Part shown: in pieces, positions 1-11,487 of the stretch | How the letters are laid out: every line of letters starts with the position of its first letter | Numbering within the stretch: position 1 is the first letter of the stretch | From: Serpula lacrymans var. lacrymans S7.9 | Lineage: Eukaryota; Basidiomycota; Agaricomycetes; Boletales; Serpulaceae | Assembly: GCF_000218685.1 (NCBI RefSeq) | Contig: NW_006763291.1 | Location: 1,396,286-1,460,285 of the forward strand | DNA length: 64,000 nt | Direction: 5' to 3' | Notes under the pieces: model-generated | Databases searched by the model: none | What the model was told of the DNA's origin: nothing | What the model saw: only the letters and a program-made list of their open reading frames with translations | Program-made: the position numbers and the translations under genes

Positions 1-75
1 TTTTAGTGAAGGGAATAAGAGAGAAAGACCAATCGATAATGATCAACTCCAGAGATCTGGGTTCTGTCAAGTGTA

Positions 76-2486
76 TCAAATGAGCTCAGACTCATCGGCA
101 TTGAGAACCAACGCTGTAAAGAATCTAATAATCTCGACAAAGTTGTCGGCTTCCATTACTAACATAGAAATCAGACTCATGTCACAATTAAGAATAGCGT
201 ATAAACATGCCTTCATTCACAGTGTGAGGATTGTTAGGTAGACAGCCTCCTAACCTTACATGGCGGTAACGGAAGATGTGATCGGTGAGCTTCCAGTAGT
301 GCCGAGTATCTGCCAGATTGTATTCAGCATAGAGTTGAAGTCAAGCGGGAAGAAGCATACCGGTATTGCCTGGCATAATGCCGGGGCTTACCACGACGTT
401 ATTGTCGCCCTTAATACCCCTGTGAGAATTATACGCCGCCTTGATCGTACCAGATAGAAGGTCGTATGGCGCGGCATTCTCATCAGTTGGGCTGACTGGC
501 GCGGGTTCCGTGCCCGTTCCCCAAGCATCGCTCAAGTTTAACGACCCATAGGCGGGGACATCAGGTTCAGAAAGGGAGGCGCCGAATGCAGTATAAGACA
601 AGTTGAAGCCGCTGGCAAGAGGCCGAAGCAGATCTGTCTGTCGGCTTGTAGTTTCGTTGAGAGAGCTATGATGTACAAGTGGGTGAGCAAAAAAAAAAAA
701 TGCAAGGTGACCCTCATTCAACACCAACCTTTCCGTAGATATACGGTGGTTGACGACAGCCCACGCTTGTTCGGGCAGGGCATTTGTCTTAATTCCACCT
801 TGAATCAAGTTAATGGATTGCGTGGTGCCTACCAGGGTCTTAAACATGGGGTTTTGCAGGAGGAGTATCTCAGCTTCACGGAGCGCTTCATCAGAATATT
901 GCGACAACCGAATGTTTTTTCTCAAAGCTGGGAGCATTTCTGGACCGTGCTCAGCGAGACATTGGGCAGTTTTGTAGGTTGGTGAACCCCTGGTCTATCC
1001 GAAGACTCAGACAGCGCAATGAAGAGCCCAGCAGATATCCGAACTTACCAGGTGAGCTTCAAACGGATTTTCCTCAATTTCGACTAAGAGTTTTGCCAAC
1101 ATCCCGATACTCTGAGAGAGAAAAATTAGCTAGATATATGATGAGTGGAGAGATCATGAAGCACAGTATGAGGAGGAGGAACACTGGAATGACCGCCTGG
1201 AGAGGCGAGGTCGATCCGTATATGTAAGGTGCCTTTCTCTGCAATTCCCGGCAGAGCGAAAATTTGACCGTACTGTGGTCCGTAACCAACTGGAAGCAGT
1301 CATTAACATGATGCTCTCCCTTCATAGCTGAAAGAACTCACCGCCTTCATCGATGAGCATTGCAAAGGATTTTGGGCCAAATTTCTCTAGCATCACTGTT
1401 GCAAGGGATCGTGCACCCTGCATGAAGTAACTTTTAGTATTTGCAGCTGAGCTCGCAATCGTGTGAATTACTTACATTAAGACCACCGATCTCCTCGTCA
1501 ATTCCAAAAGCTAACACAACGGAACGAGTGGGCTTGAATTTTAGCTCTAACAAAGACTCAACGGCAGACCTACGCTATAAGCTTGATACATATTTAGCGC
1601 GATAAGAATAGGGGACTTACATTATGCCGATTAAACCATGCTTATCATCCGAGCTCCCACGACCCCAGATATATTCACCTAGGATCGATAAGAAAGACGT
1701 TCTGTGAGCTCAAAGCGTAAGAAAGGCTAACCGTCGAAATGGCCTGAAAATGGTTCGTGTTGCCATTGACCAAGTGTGGCATTTTCGACAGGTATCACAT
1801 CTTGCAACGAGTGACATGAGCGTCAGCAATGATCATGATTTTAATTACAGACCTTGGTGCGCGGCAAGAAGTAAAGGCTTAAGAGAAGCATCTGAGCCTT
1901 TCCACTCATACAACAGTCCGTAAGTGTTGACTTTGGTCAGTTCGAGAGCCGTGTGACTAAGACGTAGTGAGATATGCCCTCAACAAATTTGTGAACCTGA
2001 TATATGCGTACACTTTGGGGAAAGCTTGGAGTAGGTAGTCTTGAAGGACACCGAATGTCTCCCAGCGGGGGTCTATTCCTACAGGCTGCATTTTGTCGTG
2101 CGTTTCTGTGCTAAAGACATCGCTCGATAAGAAGATAAGCTGAAACCCTTGATTAACTTCACTCACGGAACTCGAATAGCTCCCCCAAGCCACTCTACTG
2201 CCCGCTTCTTGAATCGTGGCGTACCAAAATATACTTTTGATAACTTCCAAACTACTCCATTCTTCTCGGGGATAAGTTCGGCTACCTGCGAACAGACGTT
2301 GGTGTTGACTTGTTGCGATTCGCGAAAAGCGCCCCGAGCAGAGAATGTGGCGGCTGATATGAAGAACGCCAAGGCAACTAACCCAGCCTTGATGGCGACT
2401 GACTTGTATTTGGACTTCTGTTTAGGATATCCGGCGCCTGGTAATAGCTCTGTCGCTTGTTGAACTTTCTTGTCGAGGTCTGACAT
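76..2486 (-). CDS. CPS1: M20 family carboxypeptidase S-like (Gly-Xaa carboxypeptidase), copy A
   Basis: Zinc metallopeptidase of the M20 carboxypeptidase S family, which in yeast is a vacuolar, membrane-anchored enzyme releasing C-terminal residues from small peptides. The first exon (from about 2486 down to 2163) starts MSDLDKK and carries one N-terminal membrane segment near residues 30-48. Later exons encode family blocks: WGRGSSDDKHG around 1650 (metal-bridging Asp), GIDEEIGG around 1495 (catalytic Glu), GGHSSVPPPHT around 1190 (metal His), and a C-terminal block ending HTVNE plus NADESELI before the TGA at 76-78. I chose Met 2486 rather than the upstream in-frame Met at 2579 because copy B shares the sequence from this Met on. 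The gene has about nine introns of roughly 50-60 bp. The last one appears to have a GC donor (AAG/GCATGT) and a TTAG acceptor. No frame break was seen, but splicing in the middle of the gene is inferred. The neighbouring LRR gene on the same strand travels with it in the duplication. Confidence 0.8.
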
Positions 2487-3657
2487 GATAGTTGCCATGA
2501 GAGGGAGAGATTGCGAATGCAAATGATCGGTGAACTCGCTTTGCATATAGCTGTCGCGTGAAACGTGACTAAAGGCCAAAAGATAAAGATACGATTTTCG
2601 GGATTTGGTGGGGAAGGTTAACTTTTGTTTGGGCGGAGAAGCCTGTGAAACGAAAATATTTAGCTAAATTTGAAGGAAGAATAAATTTGAAGGTAACCTT
2701 CTGGGCGTTCTAAGGATATGTCTGAAGACCTAACCAAATAACACTGGAGAGTGAGAGGCAGAAGGGTAGAATGATTGGAAGATGAGCACAGGAAAACGAC
2801 GTACAAGGGTTATAAGGCAAAAACACAGACCACCTGCACGGCTGCGAACTAAGTGGGTCCCCTGTCAAGAAGGCGCATGGAGCTTCTGAAGCTCCAATTC
2901 AATGTACGCGATGTGATGATTCCGGGGAAGATGGTTAGAGACTGAAAACGAAACTGATGGCTCTGTATCTATCCTTCTTGGAACGAGTTATGCGAATGGG
3001 ATTACTGGATTTATAGAAGGCCGTATCGAGAGTCGGATAAAAGCAACACCATGAAACGCATTAATGTTCCATTCCTCCTTTCTTAGTACCAGAAGAACAA
3101 CACTCAAATATGTCTGGATCCGGAGTGCTCATCACACTAATATCGGAGTATACTGTAAATCCCACTGGTAAACGATCTCTCTAAAACACATTGTATATAG
3201 GCCGAAAGCCCGTTTACCTTCTATAACATGGTTAGTAATTGCGGTGAGTTAATGATTCATATGTTCGACCGTCTGAACTCACCAGGGACCATCGCAAGAT
3301 CCATCGTATAGCACCATACCACAGAACCAGCCCTAAACCCTGCAGCCATGATATCAAATATTAGCCGCTCCATGGCCAAATTCTAAAAAGACGCGACACA
3401 GCGATGAGCAAATTTCCTAGCTTGGGAGTGATCACCCTCAGTCAAAACAGCAAAGTCATCAAAGCTTCCAAAAAAGACTCACCAATCTCATTTATCTGCT
3501 ATAAACCCCACAGCTCGGATATCTCTGTCACTTTTGGCCTACTACTAACGTTCTTTCGTACCAAAAGCCATCGTTCTGAATCCGCACAGGTGATACGCAC
3601 ATGACTGACACCTCTAATATTACCGTTCTTCTTAACCCACCATGCATCATGGTTCAA
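2487..3657. other. Intergenic region shared with copy B
   Basis: About 1.2 kb between the carboxypeptidase 5' end and the 3' end of the LRR gene. No convincing gene is present; the short ORFs near 3404-3604 lack coding character. The stretch is alignable in patches to 22512-23564 (for example around 2700-2760 and 3020-3120), so it belongs to the duplicated block. It should contain the promoter of copy A. Confidence 0.6.
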
Positions 3658-6038
3658 TTATCCTTCCACTCCCTCTCCCAGACCTGTAGACAGTGATGAC
3701 ATTAAAAGAGAAACGAACAAACGAGGCACATAACGCACTTCGAAAAACCGCCTCCGATCGACGACGCTCACGCCTCTGCAGCTCGTCAGATCCAGCTTCT
3801 CAAGCCGAGGACACGCATCAATGATAGGGAACAATCCCGCACCTATGATTGAGAAGACGAAGATCATTGATTAAGACAGATGTATCAGAGAGGGGAACGG
3901 GAAGAAATGTGACACACTCGTTATTTTAGTCCCGCCCAGTTCTAAAATAGCTAAAGATGAACAGGCCGCGATGTACGGCGCAGCTTCGTCGTCGATCCCC
4001 GTGTTAGTAAGCACGAGATGTTCAAGTGTCGGTGTCCTTCTTCCATCCTCGCCGTCGTTGTACTCCAACAAACCCCTCAAATCCGCCGACCGGAGAGACG
4101 ACACGCCCGCTAGATTTAATTTCTGTTCCACCCCAAATAGAGTAAAAGTGAAAAGTGTGGTCGATCAGCCATCAATGTCAATGCATGCTGAACTAGCGGC
4201 AGCCACACACCTTGCATCCCCTTCCGATCCTCCTTACTAATTCCTCTAACGCACCCCTCCCTGCTCTCGATGTAAACCCAAGCTTAGAGTTCCCAGCGAG
4301 GTTCACGCTTTCCAATCCCCCTTTCGCCCCACTTTTATCCTCACGCTTACGCTTAGCCAACACCAGCCCATCGGTCAACTTACCCAATACCTCATCTGTG
4401 AGCCCCATCCCTGCACTCACCCCAGAACGCGAAGTCGAAGGTGCACTACCCATCGCGCCGAGTGCGAGAACGTGTAGATGCGGGAGGCGCGGGAGGAGGG
4501 AGAGGAGAGAGGAGGGGGGTATTTGGGTGGCTGTTAGTGTTAGTTTTTCGAGAGGGAGGATGGTACTGGCATTAGTAGAATCGTTATTCTTGCTGACTTC
4601 ATCTCTGTTGGCGTGGGTGACGGTGTTAGTATTAATGGACCAAGGAAGGTGCCGTGCGGATGTAAACGAGATGTCGAGTCTGCGGAGGTGGGGACAGAGC
4701 GCTACAATTGCGTGGATGGACGTGTCGGACAGGCCAGTCTGGCGAAGTTTCAGGGTACGCAAAGGGAGCGTGTTTCTTGCGAGGATGGACTGAGGTTCGA
4801 CTGCATCAGACTCGGGAGAATCACTGGGTCGGCCAGATTGGCAAAGTCCAGCAAGGAGCTTGGAGAATGTAGCGTCGGTCTGGCAGCCGCGTGAAGGCAC
4901 CTCAGCGTTGGCACAAGAAATTGGAGGGAAGGAAGAGCTCACCCAGTTAGGCACCCCTGCGACCTTCAACACCTCAAGCGCACGACAATTGATGAAGAGA
5001 GTTATGAGCGACGAGGGTGGAATAACTGTGTAGTTGAGGTTAACAACTTGGAGCGAGGGGCAGGAGGAAGCGGCTGCCTGGACGGTCTTAAAACTGACTT
5101 TTGTGCATCCGCTGCAGGTGCGCATTCAGTTAGTCCAATCCAACAAGTGGAGCTGTCTGTGATAAACGAAAGGACTCACCGCAACACGAGTACCCTCAAC
5201 TCCGGAAGTGATGTTATGATAGACGCAAAGGTCGAATCAGAGAAGGCGTCGAGCCCGATGAGGTGCAGTTCACGAAGGGTGCTGGTATCTGTCGCGCTTG
5301 ATCTTGTTATTCGTGGGATGGCGAACAGAGTTGCACGCTCGACACCAGTGAGGTCGTTCGTGAGGGTAACGGAGGGTCCACGGAGGAAGTACTAGGGAGG
5401 CGGGCAATCGATACTTAGTTAGTCAGAACGTAGAGCGTGAATGTTAAATATCAATATGGTGAGGACACTACTATGATGGATTGGATTGTATCGGCTTTAG
5501 TACTCGAGCCTGATTGATTGTACTGTATGCCTATCTACAAGGATGAGTAGGAGCGACAGGACAAGGCACTCACGGTAACAATAAGCGCATGGCTTAGATA
5601 GGCTGGAACGGCTGCTGTGAGCATTGCAAAGAGACGCGAGGCGAGGAGGTCGGGGAGGGCGCGAAGCCAGCGTGCAGTGTATGCCCAGTCACACTTCCGT
5701 CTTCCTTCTCGTCCTCTACCGCTGACTCTAACCTTTTCATACCCACCCGTTCTCCCATCATTTCCCTCTGTAACCTCTCCTCTAGCACCTAATACCCGAA
5801 AACTAGCGACGAACACACGCGCAGCGAGCGTGGAGAGCGCTGGGATAGCGTTTCCACCGTGTGCATTATAGAGTGGCGTTCGAGTCGAAAATGGATTCGT
5901 TGCCGGGTGTGTGGACGGGTTGGCGTTAGGTGAGTCGTCTGTTGTGGGTGCGCCGAATTGGGGAATAGTCCTCTTGCGCGAACGAGAAGGGGAAGAGGAG
6001 GAAAGGGTGCGAGGACGTTTGGATGGTTGTTTTGACAT
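3658..6038 (-). CDS. RNI-like leucine-rich repeat protein
   Basis: Spliced minus-strand gene starting at the Met at 6038 (MSKQPSKRPRT) and ending at the TAA at 3658-3660. The N-terminal exon (6038 to about 5575) is Ser/Arg/Pro-rich with a basic stretch (SRKRT) compatible with a nuclear signal. It is followed by a segment rich in Leu/Ala. Exons from about 5395 down to 3660 carry repeated LRR patterns of the ribonuclease-inhibitor/AMN1 type: LPELRVLVLR, CPSLQVVNLNY, CPHLRRLDISF, LEHLVLTNTGI and CPRLEKLDLTSC. Such repeats normally form a curved protein-binding surface, as in F-box LRR adaptors and Rad7-like proteins. I see no clear F-box, so the exact partner is unknown. Introns lie near 5125-5165, 5396-5530, 4132-4192 and 3868-3890. 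A decayed second copy is at 23565-23882. Confidence 0.7.
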
Positions 6039-6764
6039 TATGGAGTGGACAGGAGATGCAGAGATGAATACGATCGAGACTAGTCAAGCCACTGCCGCTG
6101 AGATATTGCGAGCTTAATAAATATCAACAAAGTGCTTGACATGTACATGCGGCAGACTAACTTCTTTTATGTCCCGTTCACCCAATACATACTCGAGGAG
6201 TTGTTAGCAACATTCTGCCTCTGGAAAACTCGCAACAGGAGTTTTAAACCTTAACATGTAAGTACAGTCAGCTAGTAAACATTGTACCATCTTATTGTAA
6301 CTGGAAGGGTCAATGCAAAGCAGATCCGTGTAAATTACGTCTATTGTTGCTCGAGGCGCCGCCTTTTTCTGATCGATCCAGTGTTGCTCAGGATCTCATA
6401 TCCCCTGCTCTACCTTTGAATCAATGTTCGCTTGCATTAAGAACATCCTGTTAAGAGGTGAGATGATAGCCTCAGTGTTTACCTGAAACTTTGCATTGAC
6501 GGTGCCTGTAACGCGATTGGCGCTAGCATACGCCACGTAGGTTTAAATTGGTGCTCATGCTCAGTTGTGTACTGAAAGCGTCTCTAGTGGATAGATCCGT
6601 CTGATTCTCTGATAGATCCTGATTGTAGCAGTTATTTTGTATAGCCTGCCTTCCTCAACGAGATGGTATAAAAAACTTGGAAGAAGAACTGCAGCAAGAG
6701 TTCCTCGTAGCCCACCCTCGCTTCGGTGATCAACTCCAACTCATAGCTTACTATCTCAAAGAGC
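6039..6764. other. Intergenic region upstream of STE3 and the LRR gene
   Basis: Divergent promoter space between the LRR gene (minus) and the receptor gene (plus). I looked on both strands for a short pheromone precursor ORF ending in a CaaX box and did not find one. No repeat or RNA gene was recognised. Confidence 0.5.
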
Positions 6765-8587
6765 ATGGTGTCCACTAATCGTATTTTTTCTGGGTTTGCG
6801 TTCATCGGCTTCGTTCTAGTCAGTGTCCTCTTACCGCTCCATGTAAAAGGTGATTTATCATCCTCTTGAATGTTTCTCCGTCGAGGTAAATGGCGCTGAC
6901 GTCTTGAAAAAGCAAGAAATATTGGTACATGCGCCCTCATTATATGGATAGGCTTACTTTGCTTCAATGGATTTGTAAACTCGATCATATGGGATCACAA
7001 TTTCACCGATTGGGCACCTGTGTGGTGTGATATATGTATGTGCACCTTGGTTTAAGTACTCGCGTTTTTTTCTGAAAATTCTTTGACAGCATCTCGTTTG
7101 ATACTAGGTGGGGCGATTGGTGTACAGTCGGCGTGTTTATACATTGCTCGATATTTGTATATTCTCACAAGAAAGTCAATCACAAACCGACTCAATCAAA
7201 AACAAGCTAGGGTACGTCTTAGATTAAGCCTCGCTGATTAGTGTCTGATTGTTGATGAGTAGCATTGGCGAGCCGTTATGGGTGATTATTTTTTGATTAT
7301 TGGGATTCCAGTATTATACATCGTCTTATGTATGTCACACAAATTGTTGTTTCAATGCTTTTGCTAAACTGACCTCAGCATATGTTGTTCAGATTAGGCG
7401 CTTCATTATTTTTGAGGAGATAGGCTGCTACTTTGCTCTATACAACACACCGCTTTCATACCCGGTGCTTCTGATGTGGCCATTACTATTGTCCCTTGTC
7501 CTCGCTATCTACGTAGGTGAGCGCTCAGTAGTAATATCCTGTCAATGAAACTTATCCAACTCCAATTCTAGGAGCCACTATTCGCGCCTTGATGCAGCGA
7601 AGGGAGCGCTATAGAGAACTCATGTTACACGACAAGCATTTTGGCCGTTTACTTGCTTTGACCATCACAACATTCATCTGTACATTTCCGCAGAGCCTAT
7701 GGTCAATTGTGGGCGATGCAACTGAAAATCCAGTTAATCCTTGGCCTGGATGGAATGCTATGCATGCGGATATTTCTCGTGTTCTGAAAGTCCCAGCTGC
7801 TGTGTGGCAAGCAGAAGACTCTTTATCTGTCTTTGAACTACAGGCAATGCGGTGGAGTTACATTGTGTATTCCATTATTGTCTTTGCTTTTTTTGGTTTC
7901 ACGATAGAAGCAAAGAAGAACTATCGTGCTGCTTGGGGCTTCCTTACCCACTCCTTTGATAGCTTGTGGAGATCTACCAAAGGTCGGAACATGAGGTGTG
8001 TACCATGCTTCCCGTTTGCCCACCAATTTCACTGATTATGACATACTTATTCTCTTGATCACGCCTCATCTGGTCGCCCTATACCCATATACGCTCTCCA
8101 AACGCCAGGCCACCCTCAATTATCATATACAGGGTCAGCTGTCGACAGTCTACAATTTGCGTCACGTAACTCAAACTCAGTTGAAATATCCAACCCAAAA
8201 ATGGGGTCTAATCTGGGTCTGGTGCATACCCAGCCTGAAACCACATGTTACCCGTGCAGCAACAGCAATGCGGAGTATCCACCCTTCACAATGTCGGTAC
8301 TTGAGCATCCTGCACCCGTATTGGATATTGTATCGGTCTTACGTTGCAACCCACCCAATTCATACCTGGTTTAACACATCTTCACATGTTCCTTAACATT
8401 GCGTAGGTTATCTGGAGTTGCAGTTCAAGTTGTCGCCTTCTCGATAGTGGGGCTAAGTATCAGAGCCATGTCTAAGATTACATCCAGTTTTATTGCCTTC
8501 TGGAGTTACTATTTACTTACTTCAGAATATATGCTATGTACAGCATATGTGAACCCAGAACACTATATATTGATATCCATTGTTTAG
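6765..8587 (+). CDS. STE3: STE3-type pheromone receptor (seven-transmembrane GPCR)
   Basis: Basidiomycete lipopeptide pheromone receptors of the STE3 family bind farnesylated peptides and signal through a heterotrimeric G protein. I assembled exons 6765-6849, 6913-7035, 7090-7211, 7263-7329, 7379-7516, 7572-7995 and 8407-8587, with introns that keep phase. The first exon gives TM1 ending in LPLHVKA. Exon 2 continues RNIGTCA, then TM2 and the family signature DWAPVWCDI. Exon 3 holds TM3 with AIGVQSACLYIARYLY. Exon 4 opens TM4 (GIPVLYIVLS). Exon 5 has RRFIIFEEIGC followed by TM5 with the WP motif. Exon 6 holds TM6 and TM7 with FGFTIEAKKNYR. The start is the first Met that leads into TM1. The C-terminal tail and the last intron (7996-8406, about 411 bp, far longer than the others) are uncertain; without that splice the protein would end at about 8035. 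No pheromone gene was seen nearby. Confidence 0.85.
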
Positions 8588-9339
8588 TTAGTACTATTGT
8601 TGGACACCAGATGCAACCGGCAATAGAGATGCTCTGGTAGCCAAAAATTTGTCACACATAGAATAGAGTAAAAAGAATATAAATGTGAAAGAATGTAGTG
8701 AATAGCTTACCTGTAATGACAACAGTAGACCTGACACTAAGCTCTCAAACACCAAAAGTGCAAATTTAGATACTATATGTGCTATAGCAGTTATAATAGC
8801 TTGTTGATTTCTATGACACATTTTTCTGGTGCTAATGAGAATGCTTTTATTATTCATACAATGGTTTGTTATGCAGGTAAATTAGCCTCATGGTTTTATA
8901 AAAATCTATCACAAATATCCAAAATATCCAATTGTACAGGTACTAGAGAACACTATTGATGTTGCATCAAAGTTGAAGCCCAGCCGAAAGCCGCAGTATA
9001 TAGGCTGACTGAAGATGAATTAAAATGAATATACCATATTTTATCCTAGGATGACCGGTTTTAACAGTTGGCCATCAATTTTAAATGGTTCTAGACTATA
9101 TACAATTATTTTATCAAAATTTATCATTTTCTTTCTAAAAATTAAAACATGCATTTGATACCAATGAAAACGAATAAAAATGAAAGACACCCATATCTTA
9201 AGCAACCATCAAAAACAAATTAAAACGAAAGACATTAGTATAATAAAGAACAGCAAAAATGAATTAAAACAAAACAAAATACAATAAAACGAAAGAAAAA
9301 CAGACATACAGAACCAACAAAACTAGGCCTTTGCATTGA
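8588..9339. other. A-rich low-complexity intergenic stretch
   Basis: No gene recognised. From about 9110 to 9310 the plus strand is very A-rich with scattered variants of a short motif (AAAACGAA/AAAATGAA), giving a low-complexity tract about 200 bp long immediately 3' of the small minus-strand gene. It may be part of a transposable element's untranslated region. Confidence 0.5.
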
Positions 9340-9800
9340 GTTTCTAGAACAAATGTAGTATAATATTAATACTAATAAATCAATAAAACGATGCTATACA
9401 TACCATGATAGCGGCATCCGAGGCATATTTCTAAGATACAGGTTAGTGAAGTTACAAACAAAATTCAATAATACTATACCTTCTGCAAGTCCTTTGAAAG
9501 ATCCTTGAAGTAAGTGTTGAATTCAACTTTGAGACCACTGGGATGCTCTTGCAGCCAGTCTTTGGCACATAAGTTCCTGTTAAAATATCAGACAATAGAG
9601 CATAAAACCGATACAATGTACCTTGCAGTGATGGCAGGCATTATCTTCAAAAAATCCTTACTACACGGCTTCCTCTTACCAGTCCCTTTCTTGGTCTTCG
9701 CTGTCCCCACATCTGGTGTAAGTGCAAGCGCAGCTGAGACAAGGTCCAACACCTTGCCCTGTGAGTCCGGCTTGTGAACAGATGCAATCGGAGCAGCCTG
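9338..9800 (-). CDS. Small spliced hypothetical protein of transposon-associated type
   Basis: Not recognised by name. On the minus strand, exons with canonical splice sites join in frame. An upstream exon (about 9800-9624) contains VHKPDSQGKVLDLVSAAL and a Lys-rich stretch. It is followed by an exon (about 9576-9482) with CAKDWLQEHPSGLKVEFNT and FKDLSKDLQKKY, then a short exon with ASDAAIM, and a last exon giving KLNAKA and a TAG near 9338. Introns are about 45-55 bp with GT-AG ends. The pattern of a CAxDW...HP.G...EF..YF block resembles small basidiomycete ORFs often found among repeats, but I cannot name the family. The 5' end is unclear because the sequence above 9800 reads better on the plus strand. 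Confidence 0.45.
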
Positions 9801-9845
9801 CTCTGATCACACCTGTTTGCAACGAGAAAGAGAGCAGCTAGTTTA

Positions 9846-10372
9846 ATGGAAGAAGAAGAAGAGGATCTTAATGACGTTGACCCAGTTACACCACCAAACC
9901 CTCCTAGAAAAAGACAAGCCATCAACAGTGATTCTGATGAGGAAGATATTCAAGGGGTCCTAACTCAAAAGTGTCACAATCCCAATCTCCTGATCCTTAT
10001 CTAACCAACCCTGATATAGAGACACTTATCTCACCATATCTAATCAATATGTAGTACTTATCTTATCTCATCACGTGACATTAGGTCACCTGATTACTCA
10101 TCACACATGCGCTACCCTCGTGTTTCTCAGCCAGCGCCTCAAGGCTGACATGCCTCATTACCTATATAAGTAGTCAATCTTCATTGTACATACCTTAGCT
10201 TTCGATTTCCTCTCTATAAACAAGTTCAACTACCTGCTAAGATTCGACGCCTTCACTCCGTTAGTTCGGCATAAGTGAAGACGTTATAAAAAGCCACACA
10301 TAGGTGAGGATGAAAGCAGCAATGAGTATGATGAGGATGAGGGTGCTGGACCAGATGGTAAGATATAATCAT
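9846..10372 (+). pseudogene. Acidic ORF interrupted by a solo LTR
   Basis: A plus-strand reading frame starts at the Met near 9846 with a run of Glu residues, then PRKRQAI followed by NSDSDEED. It is broken at 9972 by a 317-bp LTR and resumes after the LTR and one copy of its 5-bp target duplication with ESSNEYDEDEGAG. The mix of a basic patch and acidic runs suggests a nuclear or chromatin-associated protein fragment, or the acidic N-terminus of a transposon protein. No domain was recognised. The frame ends near a possible donor at about 10360. Confidence 0.45.
9967..10293. mobile_element. Solo LTR with target-site duplication AAAAG
   Basis: Element body 9972-10288 (317 bp), flanked by AAAAG at 9967-9971 and 10289-10293. 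It starts TGTCAC and ends GTTATA, so the expected terminal CA has become TA. It contains a CACGTGAC motif and a promoter-like CTATATAAG near 10160, typical of fungal LTRs. No internal retroelement sequence is attached, so it is best read as a solo LTR left by recombination. Its orientation is presumably plus because the TATA-like box reads on the plus strand. Confidence 0.65.
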
Positions 10373-11487
10373 TCCTAGAGGAAAATACTTACATTGTCAT
10401 GCACCAAAGTTGATTGGTAGCATGTACAGGTGTCAATAACAAAGCAAATATTCAAAAAGACTTGCCTTTGAGCCACACAGGCACAGTGCCACGTGGAATA
10501 GTAATTAATACTGCCTTTTTCGAGCTTGTGGCTGATCAGCACCACCTCTATTAGGCAATCCAGTTGCGCTCACCTTTGCTTTTCCATTTGGTACTTTCCC
10601 CGTTTCGGCATTTTGGCAAGTTTTCACGTCGCCACTGGCTACACATTGTGCCCTCGCTTTTGTCGTTCTCCCTTGCTTTTTACTTTACTCAGCCCCACCA
10701 TGGGACCCTTCCTCTCCTTTTTATTCTCACCCAATGGTCATTTCTGGATCCCATTTCTAATCCACCTCCTCGTCACCTCCACCCTCCTCCTCCTCATCTT
10801 CTTTGCTCCCCCACCATTTCTGATGTCACCACTTCCTATCTGCTTCCGTTGCCAATCTGTTGACCACCACGTGCCACTGCTGATATCAGCAAAGCCCCGG
10901 CGGCTGGTTCAAATAGGGCAACAGGTCCATCTTCATGATGTCGATCTACCATCATATACTATCAGAACATCGGTCGCTCGTCTTGCCTGGTTGGAGCGTG
11001 GGTGGGTAATTTTTGAGCTGGAGAAGGTTCATCCCCTTGCGTCGCCCATGTTCATCGCTGTCCCATTCACTTGGGTACACTTATCTTTTGTCCATCGTCT
11101 TCGCTACAGCTACACCTACCACATGCTGCCTGGGACTCACTTGTTCCAAATTGGAACTACTCCTCTCCCTCCCTCGTTTGATCAGGTGGTCCAACACAAC
11201 CAGTCCATTGGTAAGGCCATGGAACTGTCGGATTTGGACTAGGTGGTGGACCGGTGGCTCCAGTTTCTTTTTCTTCAGCAGAACATTCATTTACAGTGCG
11301 ATTATTTTTGATTTTTGAATCATTTTTATGGACACATATTTTTTTAGAATGCCTGACTGACAATAAAGGAACTGTGTTGATACTGATAGTGTTTTGCCTT
11401 GCCCTTTTTTTACTGCATCTTCCCATGACATCATGATTTTCCTGCTCTCTTTTTGCTATTGGACTTTACTTTATGGCTGTACAAACC
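10373..11487. other. Repeat-derived stretch without a clear gene
   Basis: Pyrimidine-rich sequence with long open frames (10526-11242 plus, 11157-11426 minus) of odd hydrophobic and Pro/Leu composition and no recognisable domain. I do not call them genes. The location between LTR remnants suggests degraded transposon sequence. Confidence 0.4.

Noticed and set aside
6039..9500. Search for a pheromone precursor gene beside the STE3 receptor
   Set aside because: No short ORF ending in a Cys-aliphatic-aliphatic-X stop was found on either strand by eye; a small gene could still be missed.
10526..11242. 238-codon plus-strand open frame
   Set aside because: Composition is Pro/Leu/Phe-rich as expected from pyrimidine-rich DNA. 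There is no domain, and overlapping frames on both strands are equally open.
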